25,083 nt of DNA from Apostichopus parvimensis (GCA_000934455.1 KN882836.1:202779-227861); one strand, 5' to 3'. Shown: positions 8,585 to 18,728, counted from the stretch's first letter. The notes: generated by a model from the letters alone, not told the origin. Translations and numbers: made by a program.

Positions 8585-9036
8585 TTTGATAAGCCGCTCT
8601 CTCATGTGCCCAAATGTTCATATTTTCTCACGAAATTCGCTCCCTTTATTCTTCATCACACGATACACATGTGAAATAAACGTTTTTAGGCCTATGGTAA
8701 GGCATAATGCCACATAGCATGGTGGTGTCATTTGTAATTCAGAAATCAGGGCAAAGTTAACGTTAAAAGTATGCAGGCCTAGGTCCTAGCCATTTTCACA
8801 AATAGTTTCGTCACAGCGACACAATTAAGATATATGTGCTAAACATCATTTTATCAAAATCGTCAACATTTCAAGATTGTAGGACTAGCCTATGTACAAT
8901 GAAAATTATCAGTAGCCAAGAAAAAAATACAGAGGTTTTAATTGTATTTGCGTGAAAAGTATTGTGATATACGTAAAGGTATATCGTTATCAGTTATATG
9001 AAATTCTATTACATTTTTGGTCCATGGTCTCATTGA

Positions 9037-9237
9037 GGGGAAATTTTGTGTAGGCCCCTACATATTTCAAGGACCTTGTAATAGGTTTGTGTAACGTACC
9101 GTAATTACCAGGTTCTGATCATGACTAGGGAGCTCGGGCTATAGCTTTGCCCTAGTCCATGATCAGAACCCAGTAATTATGGTACGTTACACAAACCTTC
9201 ATACTAGGTCCTTCAAACATGTACACAAAATTTCCCC
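9037..9237. mobile_element. Foldback (MITE-like) element with arms of about 90 bp
   Basis: The left arm 9037-9130 (GGGGAAATTTTGTG ... GGTTCTGATCATGACTAGGG) pairs with the right arm 9150-9237 (CCCTAGTCCATGATCAGAAC ... CACAAAATTTCCCC). A few mismatches and small gaps interrupt the pairing. The loop is about 19 bp. The match weakly extends outward through GTCCATGG/GATC. No open frame is inside. No clear target-site duplication was seen. Confidence 0.75.
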
Positions 9238-9244
9238 ACGATCT

Positions 9245-10000
9245 CTCACTTGATCATGGACTAGCTAGCCTTGCCCGCACTTGCTGGCTTCAAATTAATA
9301 CTGGGCTAGCCTAGTAGCTGAGCGATACTGTACGTACATTATGCATATTGCAAATGCTTCACACTCCAGTTGCTGCCCTGTGTGTAAAAAAACACCCATT
9401 AGCCGGTCCAAAGCTAGCCGTATCCCCACGATCGCAAAAAATCATATTTACTTAATTACCAAACTTGGCACAACAATGTTAAGTTGAACAACAGTGTTAA
9501 GTTGTGCATGCATGCATGGTCATATTATTATTTTAAATATACAGTTATATGGAATCATGTTTGGTCTCTGTGCAAGTGTATGGGTCTATCCATGGGCGAT
9601 CTTAACGTTACTAATATAGGATATATATGTATATTGACAGCTTTAATAGGCCTATCGAAAAACGTTGCATTTTTTGTACGTAAGTGGCAGCGACGGTAGA
9701 ATTAATGAAGAGAGGAACGAACCTAATATACAGTAGCATTCAGCGACTAGGCTAGCCAGTCACATATCACTGTCAATATTGACATTTTACCTGAATTTGT
9801 GCACAACATTAATTTGGGCACAGAAAGTCTAATTGGTCCATGAGTTATTTCAAGAAGGCTTAGGCCTATTTTTCCCTTAAATGCATAAGGCCCCCTGTCT
9901 GCTAGAGTGGTGGTCTAGCTAGCTATAGATCTCTTTTCAAGGTAATGTCAGCCTTTTAACTATATAGTATAAACCTTGGCTGTTATTTATTTGAACATTT
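9245..10000. other. No supported gene
   Basis: AT-rich sequence with CATGCATGCATGG at about 9507 and many GCTAGC or TAGGCCTA palindromes. It contains a short plus open frame at 9484-9699 without recognisable features. It probably forms intron or upstream sequence of the spliced gene that begins at 10004. Confidence 0.4.
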
Positions 10001-10003
10001 TAG

Positions 10004-10851
10004 GCAGACTGGATCGCCTCGACGAAATCCAGGCAGCCATCGCTCAGGCAACCAGGGAAATAACTCAGCAGACTGCAGCAGGGCCTTCTGTGGCAGACGA
10101 AATGGCACGAGCTTTCCCACATAGACCAGCACCAAGGAGGACATTAGAAAGAAAAGGACGAGGGCGACCGTATAGTGAACTTGGTTTTAAGTTCACTTGC
10201 CTTGAGCATATGATTGATAGTATTGTAAAGATCAATCATGAAGATCTTAAGAAGAAAGGCCTAGGTATGTCATAAACTTCACTAAGTTTGTTAATTACTG
10301 GCCTAATAGAGAGATGTAAATCTGTTTCATGGAACATAGTGAACACTGATTTGGTGGGATTCTGTTTAAAGATTTTCCACATATGATCCCTCTTCCCTTT
10401 CATGTTCTGATCATGTTCTGAGTTCTGAATTACATGTATATTACACTTTCAAACTGCAAATTTAATGTATGTGTGATGTGAGATACTCTGCACTTCAATT
10501 CTACTCAAGGTATTGGGGCTTGTTCCATTTTATGCCATAATAATGCTATGTAACACCAGTGTTTTAGTATGTGTCATCAAAACATATCTCACTCTTTCTT
10601 ATTCAGGAGTTCATGCTAATGAACTGGTTGGTGGGAGACGTGTCTCCACCAAGGTTCCCTCTTCATGGAATCTGAACCAACTGCGGCAAAAAATACGCAC
10701 TCTCTTTCCTCGCCTGCAACGTTTTCAAATATATAGAGGCACTAAGGAAAGAAAGCTGCTACCCATCACATCGACTACAGTTAAAGGCATCAAAAAGGAG
10801 GTTCACAGGGCCTGCGTTTTCATTGTCCCAGATGGCCCACTGAAACCATTA
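10004..10851 (+). CDS. Two internal exons of an unidentified gene (possibly G2E3/HECT-like)
   Basis: Exon A is 10004-10264 (acceptor TTTTAG; an alternative acceptor starts it at 10008). Exon B is 10607-10851 (acceptor CTTTCTTATTCAG). Donors are GTATGT and GTGAGT. Exon A ends in phase 1 and exon B enters in phase 1, so the join is in frame; exon B ends in phase 0. The joined 168 or so residues start GRLDRLDEIQAAIAQATRE (a helix), go through a basic linker (PRRTLERKGRGRPYSELG), then SSWNLNQLRQKIRTLFPRL, QRFQIYRGTKERKLLPI and VFIVPDGPL. The last part recalls the segment upstream of HECT-type domains in invertebrate and fish G2E3-like proteins, where a short fold with an LR..lr..FP.L..f.f motif occurs. 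That is a weak resemblance, not an identification. No first or last exon was found; an LTR insertion and gap follow 500 bp downstream, on the intron side. Confidence 0.6.
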
Positions 10852-11378
10852 GTGAGTTTAAATACAGATGATGCAGCTTCATTAGCGCTAATGATTGGAA
10901 TGATGTACTGTATAATATTTAGGGCCTCAGATTTTCTGCAATCACTGAAAAAAAAAATTGCTCATTTTCTATAGAAAATTGCAAAGTATGTATGCATGGT
11001 TTGAATTTATAGAGTCTGTCTGTTTTTAATTTCAATGAATCTGTCTGTCTGTCCATCTGTCAGTCAACAATTGGTTGAATGAGCCTTACTTCTTTCTCAG
11101 TGATGAAACTTGGACACATTGATCACCAAGTAAAGTGTTATCTGGGGTGTTAAATACACTTGAACCCCATTGTTTGAGGGGCCAAAGGTCACTTAGGTGG
11201 TGAAACTTTGAAAACCACATTAAACACCCTTAGTCGATTGTGTCTGGTTGTAATTTTGAGAAGAACAAGAACACTATTTTTTTGGTCTAAAATAAAAGTG
11301 GAAAAGTGCATTTTAATAATTTGGGCTGGAATAAGTTTATTACTAGATATTTGTCTATCAACAATTATTATATGATAT
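10852..11378. other. Intron-like sequence with a TCTG microsatellite
   Basis: After the donor at 10852 the sequence has no coding signal. A short TCTG run (about 11039-11053) is followed by a TTGGTTGAATGAGCC...GATGAAACTTGGACACATTG stretch, which has the look of a dispersed invertebrate repeat. The segment ends at the solo LTR. Confidence 0.45.
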
Positions 11379-11614
11379 TGTAACCGAACTTGCGTAGTAT
11401 TTAACTTTGATAGCTATTCTTTAAGCTGTATTAACTGTTTGAGTAATGTTATAATTCTTTGTCGGGAAATCCCCGTTAAGTTGTTTACTATGACGTAAGT
11501 AATAGTGCACCTGGCCTCTCGGTCTCCGGAAGTCTGGTGACTGCAACACTGGGGCGGTGTTCTTTGAAGTTGTACATTATCGCGCGCGTAAACTTAAGCC
11601 ATTGTTCAGGCTAG

Positions 11615-11623
11615 TATAAAAGG
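11615..11623 (+). promoter_or_regulatory. TATA box of the LTR
   Basis: TATAAAAGG follows a GC-rich stretch (CGCGCGCG at about 11580) and sits 236 bp from the LTR start, as expected for the end of U3. The transcription start would fall at or in the gap. Confidence 0.6.
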
Positions 11624-11628
11624 AACTG

Positions 11629-12273
11629 NNNNNNNNNNNNNNNNNNNNNNNNNNNNNNNNNNNNNNNNNNNNNNNNNNNNNNNNNNNNNNNNNNNNNNNN
11701 NNNNNNNNNNNNNNNNNNNNNNNNNNNNNNNNNNNNNNNNNNNNNNNNNNNNNNNNNNNNNNNNNNNNNNNNNNNNNNNNNNNNNNNNNNNNNNNNNNNN
11801 NNNNNNNNNNNNNNNNNNNNNNNNNNNNNNNNNNNNNNNNNNNNNNNNNNNNNNNNNNNNNNNNNNNNNNNNNNNNNNNNNNNNNNNNNNNNNNNNNNNN
11901 NNNNNNNNNNNNNNNNNNNNNNNNNNNNNNNNNNNNNNNNNNNNNNNNNNNNNNNNNNNNNNNNNNNNNNNNNNNNNNNNNNNNNNNNNNNNNNNNNNNN
12001 NNNNNNNNNNNNNNNNNNNNNNNNNNNNNNNNNNNNNNNNNNNNNNNNNNNNNNNNNNNNNNNNNNNNNNNNNNNNNNNNNNNNNNNNNNNNNNNNNNNN
12101 NNNNNNNNNNNNNNNNNNNNNNNNNNNNNNNNNNNNNNNNNNNNNNNNNNNNNNNNNNNNNNNNNNNNNNNNNNNNNNNNNNNNNNNNNNNNNNNNNNNN
12201 NNNNNNNNNNNNNNNNNNNNNNNNNNNNNNNNNNNNNNNNNNNNNNNNNNNNNNNNNNNNNNNNNNNNNNNNN
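11629..12273. other. Assembly gap (N)
   Basis: All bases are N. It ends exactly at a GC-rich 12-bp tandem array, which probably caused the assembly to break. The stated length may be an estimate. Confidence 0.99.
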
Positions 12274-12415
12274 TGCGTTCTGCGCTGCGTTGGGCGCCGC
12301 GTTGTACGTTGCGTTATACGCTGCGTGTGGCGCCGCGTTGGACGCTGCGTTGGGCGTTGCGTTTAGTGCCGTGTTCTACGCTGCGTTTAGACGCCGCGTT
12401 TAGGTATTGCGCTAA
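12274..12415 (+). repeat. 12-bp GC-rich tandem array inside the LTR
   Basis: About eleven degenerate copies of TGCGTTNNACGC, starting at 12274, 12286, 12298, 12310 and so on. Two units near the end are 13 bp. The array starts at the gap edge, so its full size is unknown. CpG density is far above the surroundings. Confidence 0.85.
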
Positions 12416-12503
12416 CAGTTACGTTATGCGTAATGTAAGGCTAAGTACTAGTGTAAGGATATTTAATGAATCCAGTAAGGAGCTGTAAGAACACGGAGGT
12501 CTG

Positions 12504-12509
12504 AATAAA
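12504..12509 (+). terminator. Polyadenylation signal AATAAA of the LTR
   Basis: AATAAA at 12504, 119 bp before the LTR end, in the expected R/U5 position. A second AATAAA-like site is not seen in the LTR. Confidence 0.5.
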
Positions 12510-12632
12510 CGGTACCACTGTGCCACGGGCACTTTAACATCTTCTCCATTGTCATCTTTATGTCGAGACTCTCTTTCGTCAACCCCATCTTTTAAGACTG
12601 CCCCACCAGACAGGGAAGTGACGTTACAATAT

Positions 12633-13001
12633 ATATGTAACTGGCTGCTCCTGCAGATTTGGAGAAATACATGTCACAATGAATATTGGTTTATGGTCAT
12701 CTAATGGCCAATTTTGGCCACTGTGTGAAAGCAAAAAAAGAAAATGCTTCTCTGCAGATTACAGTAGATGATCATGGCATGTGGTCAGTATTGTTATCAG
12801 TTTTCATTAAATATGTAGTGGTCTTAAAGTTGAAAAATTTCATTTGCTAAATTTGACTGTAGTCTAGGGTTAATGTTGGGTCATTGTGTTTTCATGGTCA
12901 TGCCTTCCTCCATAAATTAAACTGATTGATCATTATAATTGATTGGTGTTTATTGACCAGTGAGCTACTTACGGATTTTGGTTACGATGCATCATGATGT
13001 G
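12633..13001. other. No supported feature
   Basis: AT-rich sequence between the LTR and the repeat cluster. I see no open frame with support and no clear repeat. Confidence 0.5.
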
Positions 13002-13618
13002 TAGATGGTCCCTATTGTTTTTGTTCTTCATGACATGAATATTAATAAGTGGGCGGGGATTAAAGTATAATTCTTAAAATGTCAATATCTTCGCAACGGT
13101 ATGTCCGATCTGCTTCATACTTGGTATGGCGATGTAAGTTGATGAGGGGTACATTGTCACATGACAATGAAATTTCATGTAATTAATATTCATGAGTAGG
13201 TGGGGCTTAATCCTTAATTGCTAGAAATAGCTTGTAAACACAAAATCTTAGAAATTAAATGTTGAATTAATGTCATTTTGAACTGGTAGATGCTCCCTGA
13301 TTAGTAGATGTGCCCTATTGTTTTTGTTGTCCATGACATGAATATTAATGAGTAGGCAGCAATTAAAGTGAAATTCTTAAAATGTCAATAACTTTGCAAC
13401 GGTATAACCGGGGCTTAATCCTTAATTGCTAGAAATAGCTTGTAAACACAAAATCTTAGAAATTAAATGTTGAATTAATGTCATTTTGAACTGGTAGATG
13501 CTCCCTGATTAGTAGATGTGCCCTATTGTTTTTGTTGTCCATGACATGAATATTAATGAGTAGGCAGCAATTAAAGTGAAATTCTTAAAATGTCAATAAC
13601 TTTGCAACGGTATAACCG
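13002..13618 (+). repeat. 208-bp perfect tandem duplication plus a diverged third copy
   Basis: Bases 13203-13410 and 13411-13618 appear identical. The second half of the unit (TAGATGTGCCCTATTG ... GCAACGGTATAACCG) has a diverged third copy at 13002-13107. The core TTCGCAACGGTATGTCCGAT with the following CTTCATACTTGGTATG is a type of dispersed repeat often seen in marine invertebrate genomes. Perfect identity of the two adjacent units suggests a very recent duplication or an assembly duplication. Confidence 0.85.
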
Positions 13619-13852
13619 ATCATCTCCATACTTTGTAGATTGGTGGTGGATAATAATAGTTACATTTCCATATGAAAATAAGATGTACCCTTATTAATAT
13701 TCATGTGTTTGTGGGCCACATAGCATTTGTTCTCCCTCATTCCTAAACTTCTGTCATTCGTCACTTTTGACACCTTTTCTTGCTTCCTGGGAGCTGCTGC
13801 TCTTATCTGTAATTGTTTGGGTTTATGAAACCATGAAATTGCCTAGCCAGGC

Positions 13853-14070
13853 CATTAAAGGAGTAGTCCAGTGACAAATTAAACTGGACTGAAAAAAATA
13901 ACCTTTGCAATTAAGTTGGCATATGTGTATGTTGTGATGAGTTGGCATGTTTGTATGTTGTGATCTAGTTGGCATGTGGGTATGTGTGTATGTGTATGTT
14001 GCATAAATAGCTGGCTCAGACAATTAAAGGGATAGTCTATTGTGAAAATAGTAAAGTAACTGAATAATCT
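13853..14070 (+). repeat. TTAAAGG repeat pair enclosing a GTTGGCATGT minisatellite
   Basis: ATTAAAGGAGTAGTCCAGTG (13853) and ATTAAAGGGATAGTCTATTG (14023) are two copies of a short dispersed motif. Between them GTTGGCATGTnnGTATGTTG is repeated three times with a growing TGTATG run (13915-14003). The first copy includes a small hairpin (AGTCCAG...CTGGACT). Confidence 0.55.
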
Positions 14071-14079
14071 GGTATTACA

Positions 14080-15390
14080 TGTAACTAGAGTATAGGGAAA
14101 TCCTATGGGAGAGTGGTATGATTAATGTGTTGGTAGTAAGGTGTGAAACTGGTAAAATCTGATGGGTGTCAGGTGGGGGTTGTCAGATGAGTAGGGTCAT
14201 GTTGGGGTCAGGGTTGTAGGATGGTAGGTGAGGCTGCAGGTGGTATGATGGTAAAGGTTTCGCTCTGGGTTGGGGATATGGGTTGTGTCGCATGATCCCC
14301 ATGTGGTTGTCTGGAGAGGGGTGTGGGGTGGTGAAATGCCTATAGTCAACTATATCACTTTCTTCAACTTTATATGTACATCAATAAAGGCATTAATTTT
14401 TGGTTTTGTTTATGATGGCCAGGTAACCTACAGTTTAGCATGTTTGCAAGTGTATGTGTAATCTTAAAAACGATATATTTAATGACTGTAAATATATTGA
14501 ATAACTGGTAGATATGCCCCATGATTATTACATGCACCTCCTTTTCATCCTTTTGCTACCTGCAGTTACACAATATAAAAAATAACATTCATCTTCAGCC
14601 AGTGTCTTCAAAATACTATTTTATGTATTTTTTAAAGAGATTATGGGCTGAGGCTGTTTAGGATTGTCACCTTGATTGTTTTTTTTTTCTTTTGGTAGGG
14701 GGGGGGGCAAAATAACCTCTACTATTCTTTCATTTTCTTTTCTTTAATTACACATACTTCCATCAGTATTCAGTGTCAGGATTACTCATTGATGTTTTCA
14801 AATTTGAAGGCTGTGTTTCAGTTTTGTTTGTTTTTTATATATGAGCAATGTTGTCTACCTCGTACACTGTAGAGTGCCCTGATGTCTGTTCTGGCGATTT
14901 TTACTATACTCCTGCTGGTAACCCAAATTGGATACACTGTTTTTAGATTTCAGGTGCAATACAACTCTTCCATACATTCACTACTGTTCAGTTTATTACA
15001 ATGTCTCTTTCAAGAACATTCTTTGAGCACTATGACAAGAAAATTTGAGAGAAAAACATTTACGGGATAAACTAGCTTATTCCATGTTTGGGCATTGCCA
15101 TGCATTACCTCCTTTTGTATATAAAATATGTATAGCATGCTTCAAATACTGCTGATGAGTGCTTTAGTTGCAATGCTGTTTTTTAAACTAGAACACAATG
15201 GCATAGATTTGTATATTAAATGGTCTCTTTCAAGAAAGTTCTTTCAGCAATACAATTTAGGAAAACATTTCAATCACAAAATGCTCTATTTAAAGCCCTC
15301 CATTTGTAGGTAACAATATAGCCTGGTCAAGGTTTAGGTGCTGCCAGTCATGTATTGACTTCTATTATAAATATGTATGGTATTTGTAAA
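14080..15390. other. Low-complexity and AT-rich sequence, no supported gene
   Basis: 14155-14345 is G-rich on the plus strand. A T run and then a run of about ten G lie near 14681-14708. Two short open frames (14882-15070 and 15128-15313) are hydrophobic but share only a short motif (TCTCTTTCAAGAA) and have no splice context. I see no gene. Confidence 0.45.
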
Positions 15391-15392
15391 AC

Positions 15393-15455
15393 ATTGAGAA
15401 CTCTGTATTCTGAACTCTGTTAACATTGAGAACTGGGTCTTCTGTATTCCATACA
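15393..15455 (+). repeat. Two-copy 32-bp direct repeat
   Basis: AACATTGAGAACTCTGTATT at 15393 is repeated as AACATTGAGAACTGGGTCTT at about 15422. The copies are imperfect and lie side by side. Confidence 0.5.
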
Positions 15456-15980
15456 GATTTTTGTAATACTATGACATCCCTGAAATTTTGTTTACCAAAA
15501 TAAACTTGTTTAATAACAAAAACCTGTTTTCAGCTTCTTTCAAGTACAAGTGTGTCTCCTATAAATAGTGCTGGATTTATTTGAAAATCATGTCATATTG
15601 TCCCTTGAGCATTACTTGTTTCAGTTTGTACACCGGTTCTGGATACAAGGTCATCTGAGGTGAAAACGTGAAAGAAAAAGAGCAGTCCAAGCCTCCCAAA
15701 AAGTTCTTCGACACATTTCAATTGAACTTGGAAACAATGTTGAATTGAATGTTGGGGCACATTTAACTAAAATCACCTGTCATTACAGCCCAAAGAGGAG
15801 AGAGTCCCATATTGGCTTCAGTCTATAATATATGTCAACCACTTAGTAATACAATTTACACCAATTAGCTCAAGTGGGCCCTGGGGAATGCTAGGGTGGA
15901 ATGGTAAGTTTTGTTTATGGCCTTTGTGGTTTTTGGTTCCTTGCTTTAGCAAAAGGAACCTATGCGTTCAACTTTGCGTG

Positions 15981-16545
15981 AATTTTTACAGTTTTGATGC
16001 TATATTTAGGTCTCACCGATCAAAAATATCAATAAGTTGACCCCCGGGTGACCTTTGTATGTGAAGTTATATGAGGTCAAAGTTAATTTTCAGACATTTA
16101 ATGCAATAACTCCCAGTGCCAAGGTGTGACACGGTTGATATTTTGGGTCAAGTTGCAAATGGGATAGGGGAGTATTTTCAAACTTAATGGTCATGTGATG
16201 TAAGGTCACAAAAGGTCAATTAATGTTAAAAAAATTGTATTTTTGGGGAAGAAAAAATGTTGGAATTTTTACAGTTTTGATGCTATATTTAGGTCTCCGG
16301 CACCTATCACATAAGTCAATAAGTTGACCCTGGGTGACCTTTGTGTGTGAAGTTATATGAGGTCTAAGTTAATTTTCAGACATTTAATGCAATAACTCCC
16401 AGTGCCAAGGTGTGACATGGTTTTTATTTTGGGACAAGTTGTGAACGGGCTAGTGGAACATTTTCAAACTTAACGGTCATGTGATCCGAGGTCACCATAG
16501 GTCAATATATGCTAAAAAAAGACTTTTTTTGGAGAGAAAACGAGC
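15981..16545 (+). repeat. 283-bp diverged tandem duplication
   Basis: AATTTTTACAGTTTTGATGC begins both units (15981 and 16264). The units then run in parallel through GTTGACCC...GGGTGACCTTTGT, TAATTTTCAGACATTTAATG, and CAATAACTCCCAGTGCCAAG, to GTCATGTGAT..GAGGTCAC. Several substitutions and small gaps separate them, so the duplication is older than the one at 13203. The leader TTAGCAAAAGGAACCTATGCG precedes the first unit. Confidence 0.8.
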
Positions 16546-17236
16546 AAACATTTTTTTGGGTGGAATCATGCTTTATAGTTCAGGAAATCATACTGCTTTA
16601 ATACTAGTATCATTAAGATTTTACTTCATCGATTTTAACCAACATTGCAACCAACATACTGCTTTAAGATATGCCAAATACACATTGGAATAAAGATATG
16701 AAACACAGGCTGTACTACAGAATAATAATTACAACAACCTTATCTTATGATAACTAGAAAGAAGAGAAATGCAAGAAATATGCATGGGTTTGTCTTTGTG
16801 TTGGTTAGTAATGGGTGCATGTGGGTCCACAATTGCTCAGACTATTTGGGCCCAAACTTGCTATGATATAATGTGTCATTGTCATATACCCATTCGCAAG
16901 GAACCACAGTGCCCGTTGGGCTCTTGTTATTTATTGGATTAGCCAGTGGTCAATGGGGAGGGTGTGTTGATATTTATACTGTACATGAAATGATTCAGAT
17001 GCCAATTAGTGCTATTGTTTACAATTGTAATGTAATATTACCACTTAAAATATTGCATTTTCATTGTCAGTACTTAAATAGTTTTGGACAGTGAGTATAA
17101 TTTCTGAGGGTAACATGAATATTGAACATGAATATACATGAATAAATGAATATTTCCCATGCCTACTGCACTGTCTGTCCTAAATACACTCCCCAATTCA
17201 TGACTTATTCATTGAAGGCAGATCACCATTCACATT
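16546..17236. other. No supported gene
   Basis: AT-rich sequence with short open frames at 16481-16693 and 16873-17094 that show no domain or splice context. Direct repeats of CATGAATA occur at about 17114-17150. Confidence 0.45.
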
Positions 17237-17640
17237 TTGCTCCAGATTGTATACACAGTAAAGCTTCTAATGATTGTCCATGCTCCAATAAATGCCCACC
17301 CCCTACTTTCTTCCAGACCCCAAAACCCCAATTATTATATTTCATGTCCTAATAAATGCCTTGTGACTGGAAACCTCTCCCTGGGACAATTTCCACCCAG
17401 AATTTCCCACCCGGATATTCCCCCCAGATAATTAAGTTTCATTGGGGGTGGGGTTAGGGTCAGTGGTTAGGGTGGGAGAAAAGAGGGAGGTTGTCCAGGT
17501 GGGGAATTGACCCTGGGGGGTGATGTCCTAAAACCAAATGCCCACCCCCTTACTTTGGTGATGGGGTCACCTATTAAACACCCATGGCAATCATTAGAAG
17601 CTTTACAGTATGTATAAATGCATCCTGGACAATTTAAAAT
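17237..17640. repeat. Imperfect foldback of about 400 bp with a C/G-rich core
   Basis: AGTAAAGCTTCTAATGATTG (17259 onward) pairs with the sequence ending in CAATCATTAGAAGCTTTACA (about 17588-17607). Matching continues outward (GTATACA/TGTATAA) and inward (ATGCCCACCCCCTACTTT on both strands). The core holds alternating C-rich and G-rich tracts. Confidence 0.6.
17444..17476 (+). other. Putative G-quadruplex with two TTAGGG units
   Basis: The plus strand has G tracts of 5, 4, 3, 3 and 3 (17444-17448, 17450-17453, 17457-17459, 17470-17472, 17474-17476) with loops of 1, 3, 10 and 1. Two TTAGGG hexamers are part of it. Folding is predicted from tract spacing only. Confidence 0.5.
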
Positions 17641-17843
17641 ATTGTGTGGAAATATTTCCACAATTCAAATAATATAAAAGGAAAGGAATCACGACACACC
17701 TTTGTGTCTTGTTTCAGTTAAGCAGTAAAAACCAGGTAAAAAACGGGTGCACTATAACCTAGGATAAACTGAGCATTTTAAAATGATTGTTCAGGATTTC
17801 ATCTGTTGATCAGTCTAACTGATTTGTAGTAAATGCTGTTCTT

Positions 17844-17968
17844 GTGTTGTAATTGCTAAGGCCGTGTAGTAATTCTAATAGGTTCGTGTCATAATTATTT
17901 ACGTCATGTTGTAAATCTAATTGCGACATGTCGTAATTCCGTGTTTCTGACGGGCCTATGCTTCCATA
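17844..17968 (-). repeat. Inverted 125-bp copy of the 42-bp-period array
   Basis: The reverse complement matches 8155-8279 with about three substitutions in 125 bp. It starts at TATGGAAGCATAGGCCCGTC and ends after TTACAACAC. The inverted second half of the other copy is missing here. The right flank becomes CTCTCTCTCGAGAG. Confidence 0.85.
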
Positions 17969-17969
17969 C

Positions 17970-18300
17970 TCTCTCTCGAGAGAGACGTGACGCACGCACC
18001 CTCCCTCCCTCAGTAAGATTAGACAGCTTTAGATTTCACGACGCGGAGCTCTCTACAACGAAATGGCGACACGTATGTGTTATGCGCATGCGTCTACGTC
18101 GCCTTCCCGTTGTCCCTGAAATTTTACACCGGGTGTCCAGGGTATTTCCCGTTGTCGTGAAAACGGCAACTGCGATAACATGTGACGTCATAATTTTATA
18201 TTGTTATAGTCAAGATGGACGAAGAATTTGGACGAGTCGAGCTTATAAAATTCTGTTAGTTCTTTGCATTTCTATTCGAAATTTTACGTTAAAGTATAAA
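17970..18300 (+). promoter_or_regulatory. CpG-rich promoter-like patch with CRE and NRF-1-like sites
   Basis: In an AT-rich region this patch is rich in CpG. It carries GCGCATGCGT at 18084-18093 (one base off the NRF-1 palindrome) and a perfect TGACGTCA at 18183-18190. An ATG at 18215 (CAAGATGGACGAAG) opens only 14 codons (MDEEFGRVELIKFC). A TCTCTCTCGAGAGAGA palindrome marks the left edge. It may be the promoter and 5' end of a gene whose later exons I could not find, or the terminal part of a transposon related to the adjacent 125-bp repeat. Confidence 0.35.
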
Positions 18301-18728
18301 ATGGCTCGGAATTTACGTACTGCCAGTGTCTATACTAATTATACTCCTCAATTCTGACTGTTGTTCGGTGGTTACACTACAGACTTTCACATCGACAAGC
18401 TGAAGTAGCGGCAGCCTAACAATTTAACATCTGGACTAAACTAGGACCTAGGCATAGCTGGCTGAGTGTAATGGGTCAGCCCTAACACTACCGTTTACAA
18501 GCAATCCTGTACTAGGTCAGCTATAAAATCACCCGCAAAATGTGGGGCAAAGGCTATACCACCTCAAAAACCAACTTATTTTTGCCAATAATGCATATTT
18601 TGGGTTCTTAAGCACAACTTACGATTGATGCCTATTCTTTCGTATTATATATATTATTAAAGTCTTTTAAAATAGAATTTCTGCTGCAGAAATGACTGTT
18701 CAAAATTTAGAGTGTTTGATTGCGCGAA
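18301..18728. other. No supported feature
   Basis: AT-rich stretch between the promoter-like patch and the long inverted repeat. I see no open frame with support. Confidence 0.45.

Larger units (their letters stand above)
11379..12628 (+). mobile_element. Solo LTR of an LTR retrotransposon (interrupted by assembly gap)
   Basis: The element starts TGTAAC and ends GTTACA (6-bp perfect inverted ends, TG..CA), flanked by ATAT at 11375-11378 and 12629-12632, a 4-bp target duplication. The left part carries TATAAAAGG at 11615, the right part AATAAA at 12504, giving a U3-R-U5 order on the plus strand. A 4-bp duplication fits Gypsy-type integrases, but no internal coding sequence is visible, so the family is open. 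The 645-base gap lies between U3 and the polyadenylation part. A hidden internal region with two LTRs cannot be ruled out if the gap size is wrong. Confidence 0.72.

Noticed and set aside
13823..14023. Minus-strand open frame with His-Thr repeats
   Set aside because: Explained by the TGTATG/GTTGGCATGT minisatellite.
14882..15313. Two small hydrophobic open frames that might be membrane peptides
   Set aside because: They share only a short DNA motif, lack splice or start context, and lie in AT-rich DNA that favours hydrophobic codons.
15620..15760. Exon-like segment after TTGTTTCAG
   Set aside because: The open frames are short, broken by stops, and no neighbouring exon joins in phase.
17444..17476. 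Interstitial telomere
   Set aside because: Only two TTAGGG units, not in tandem.
17941..18357. Plus-strand open frame of 138 codons
   Set aside because: It runs from the 125-bp repeat through the CpG-rich patch, has no recognisable domain, and its composition follows the CpG content. Treated as chance.
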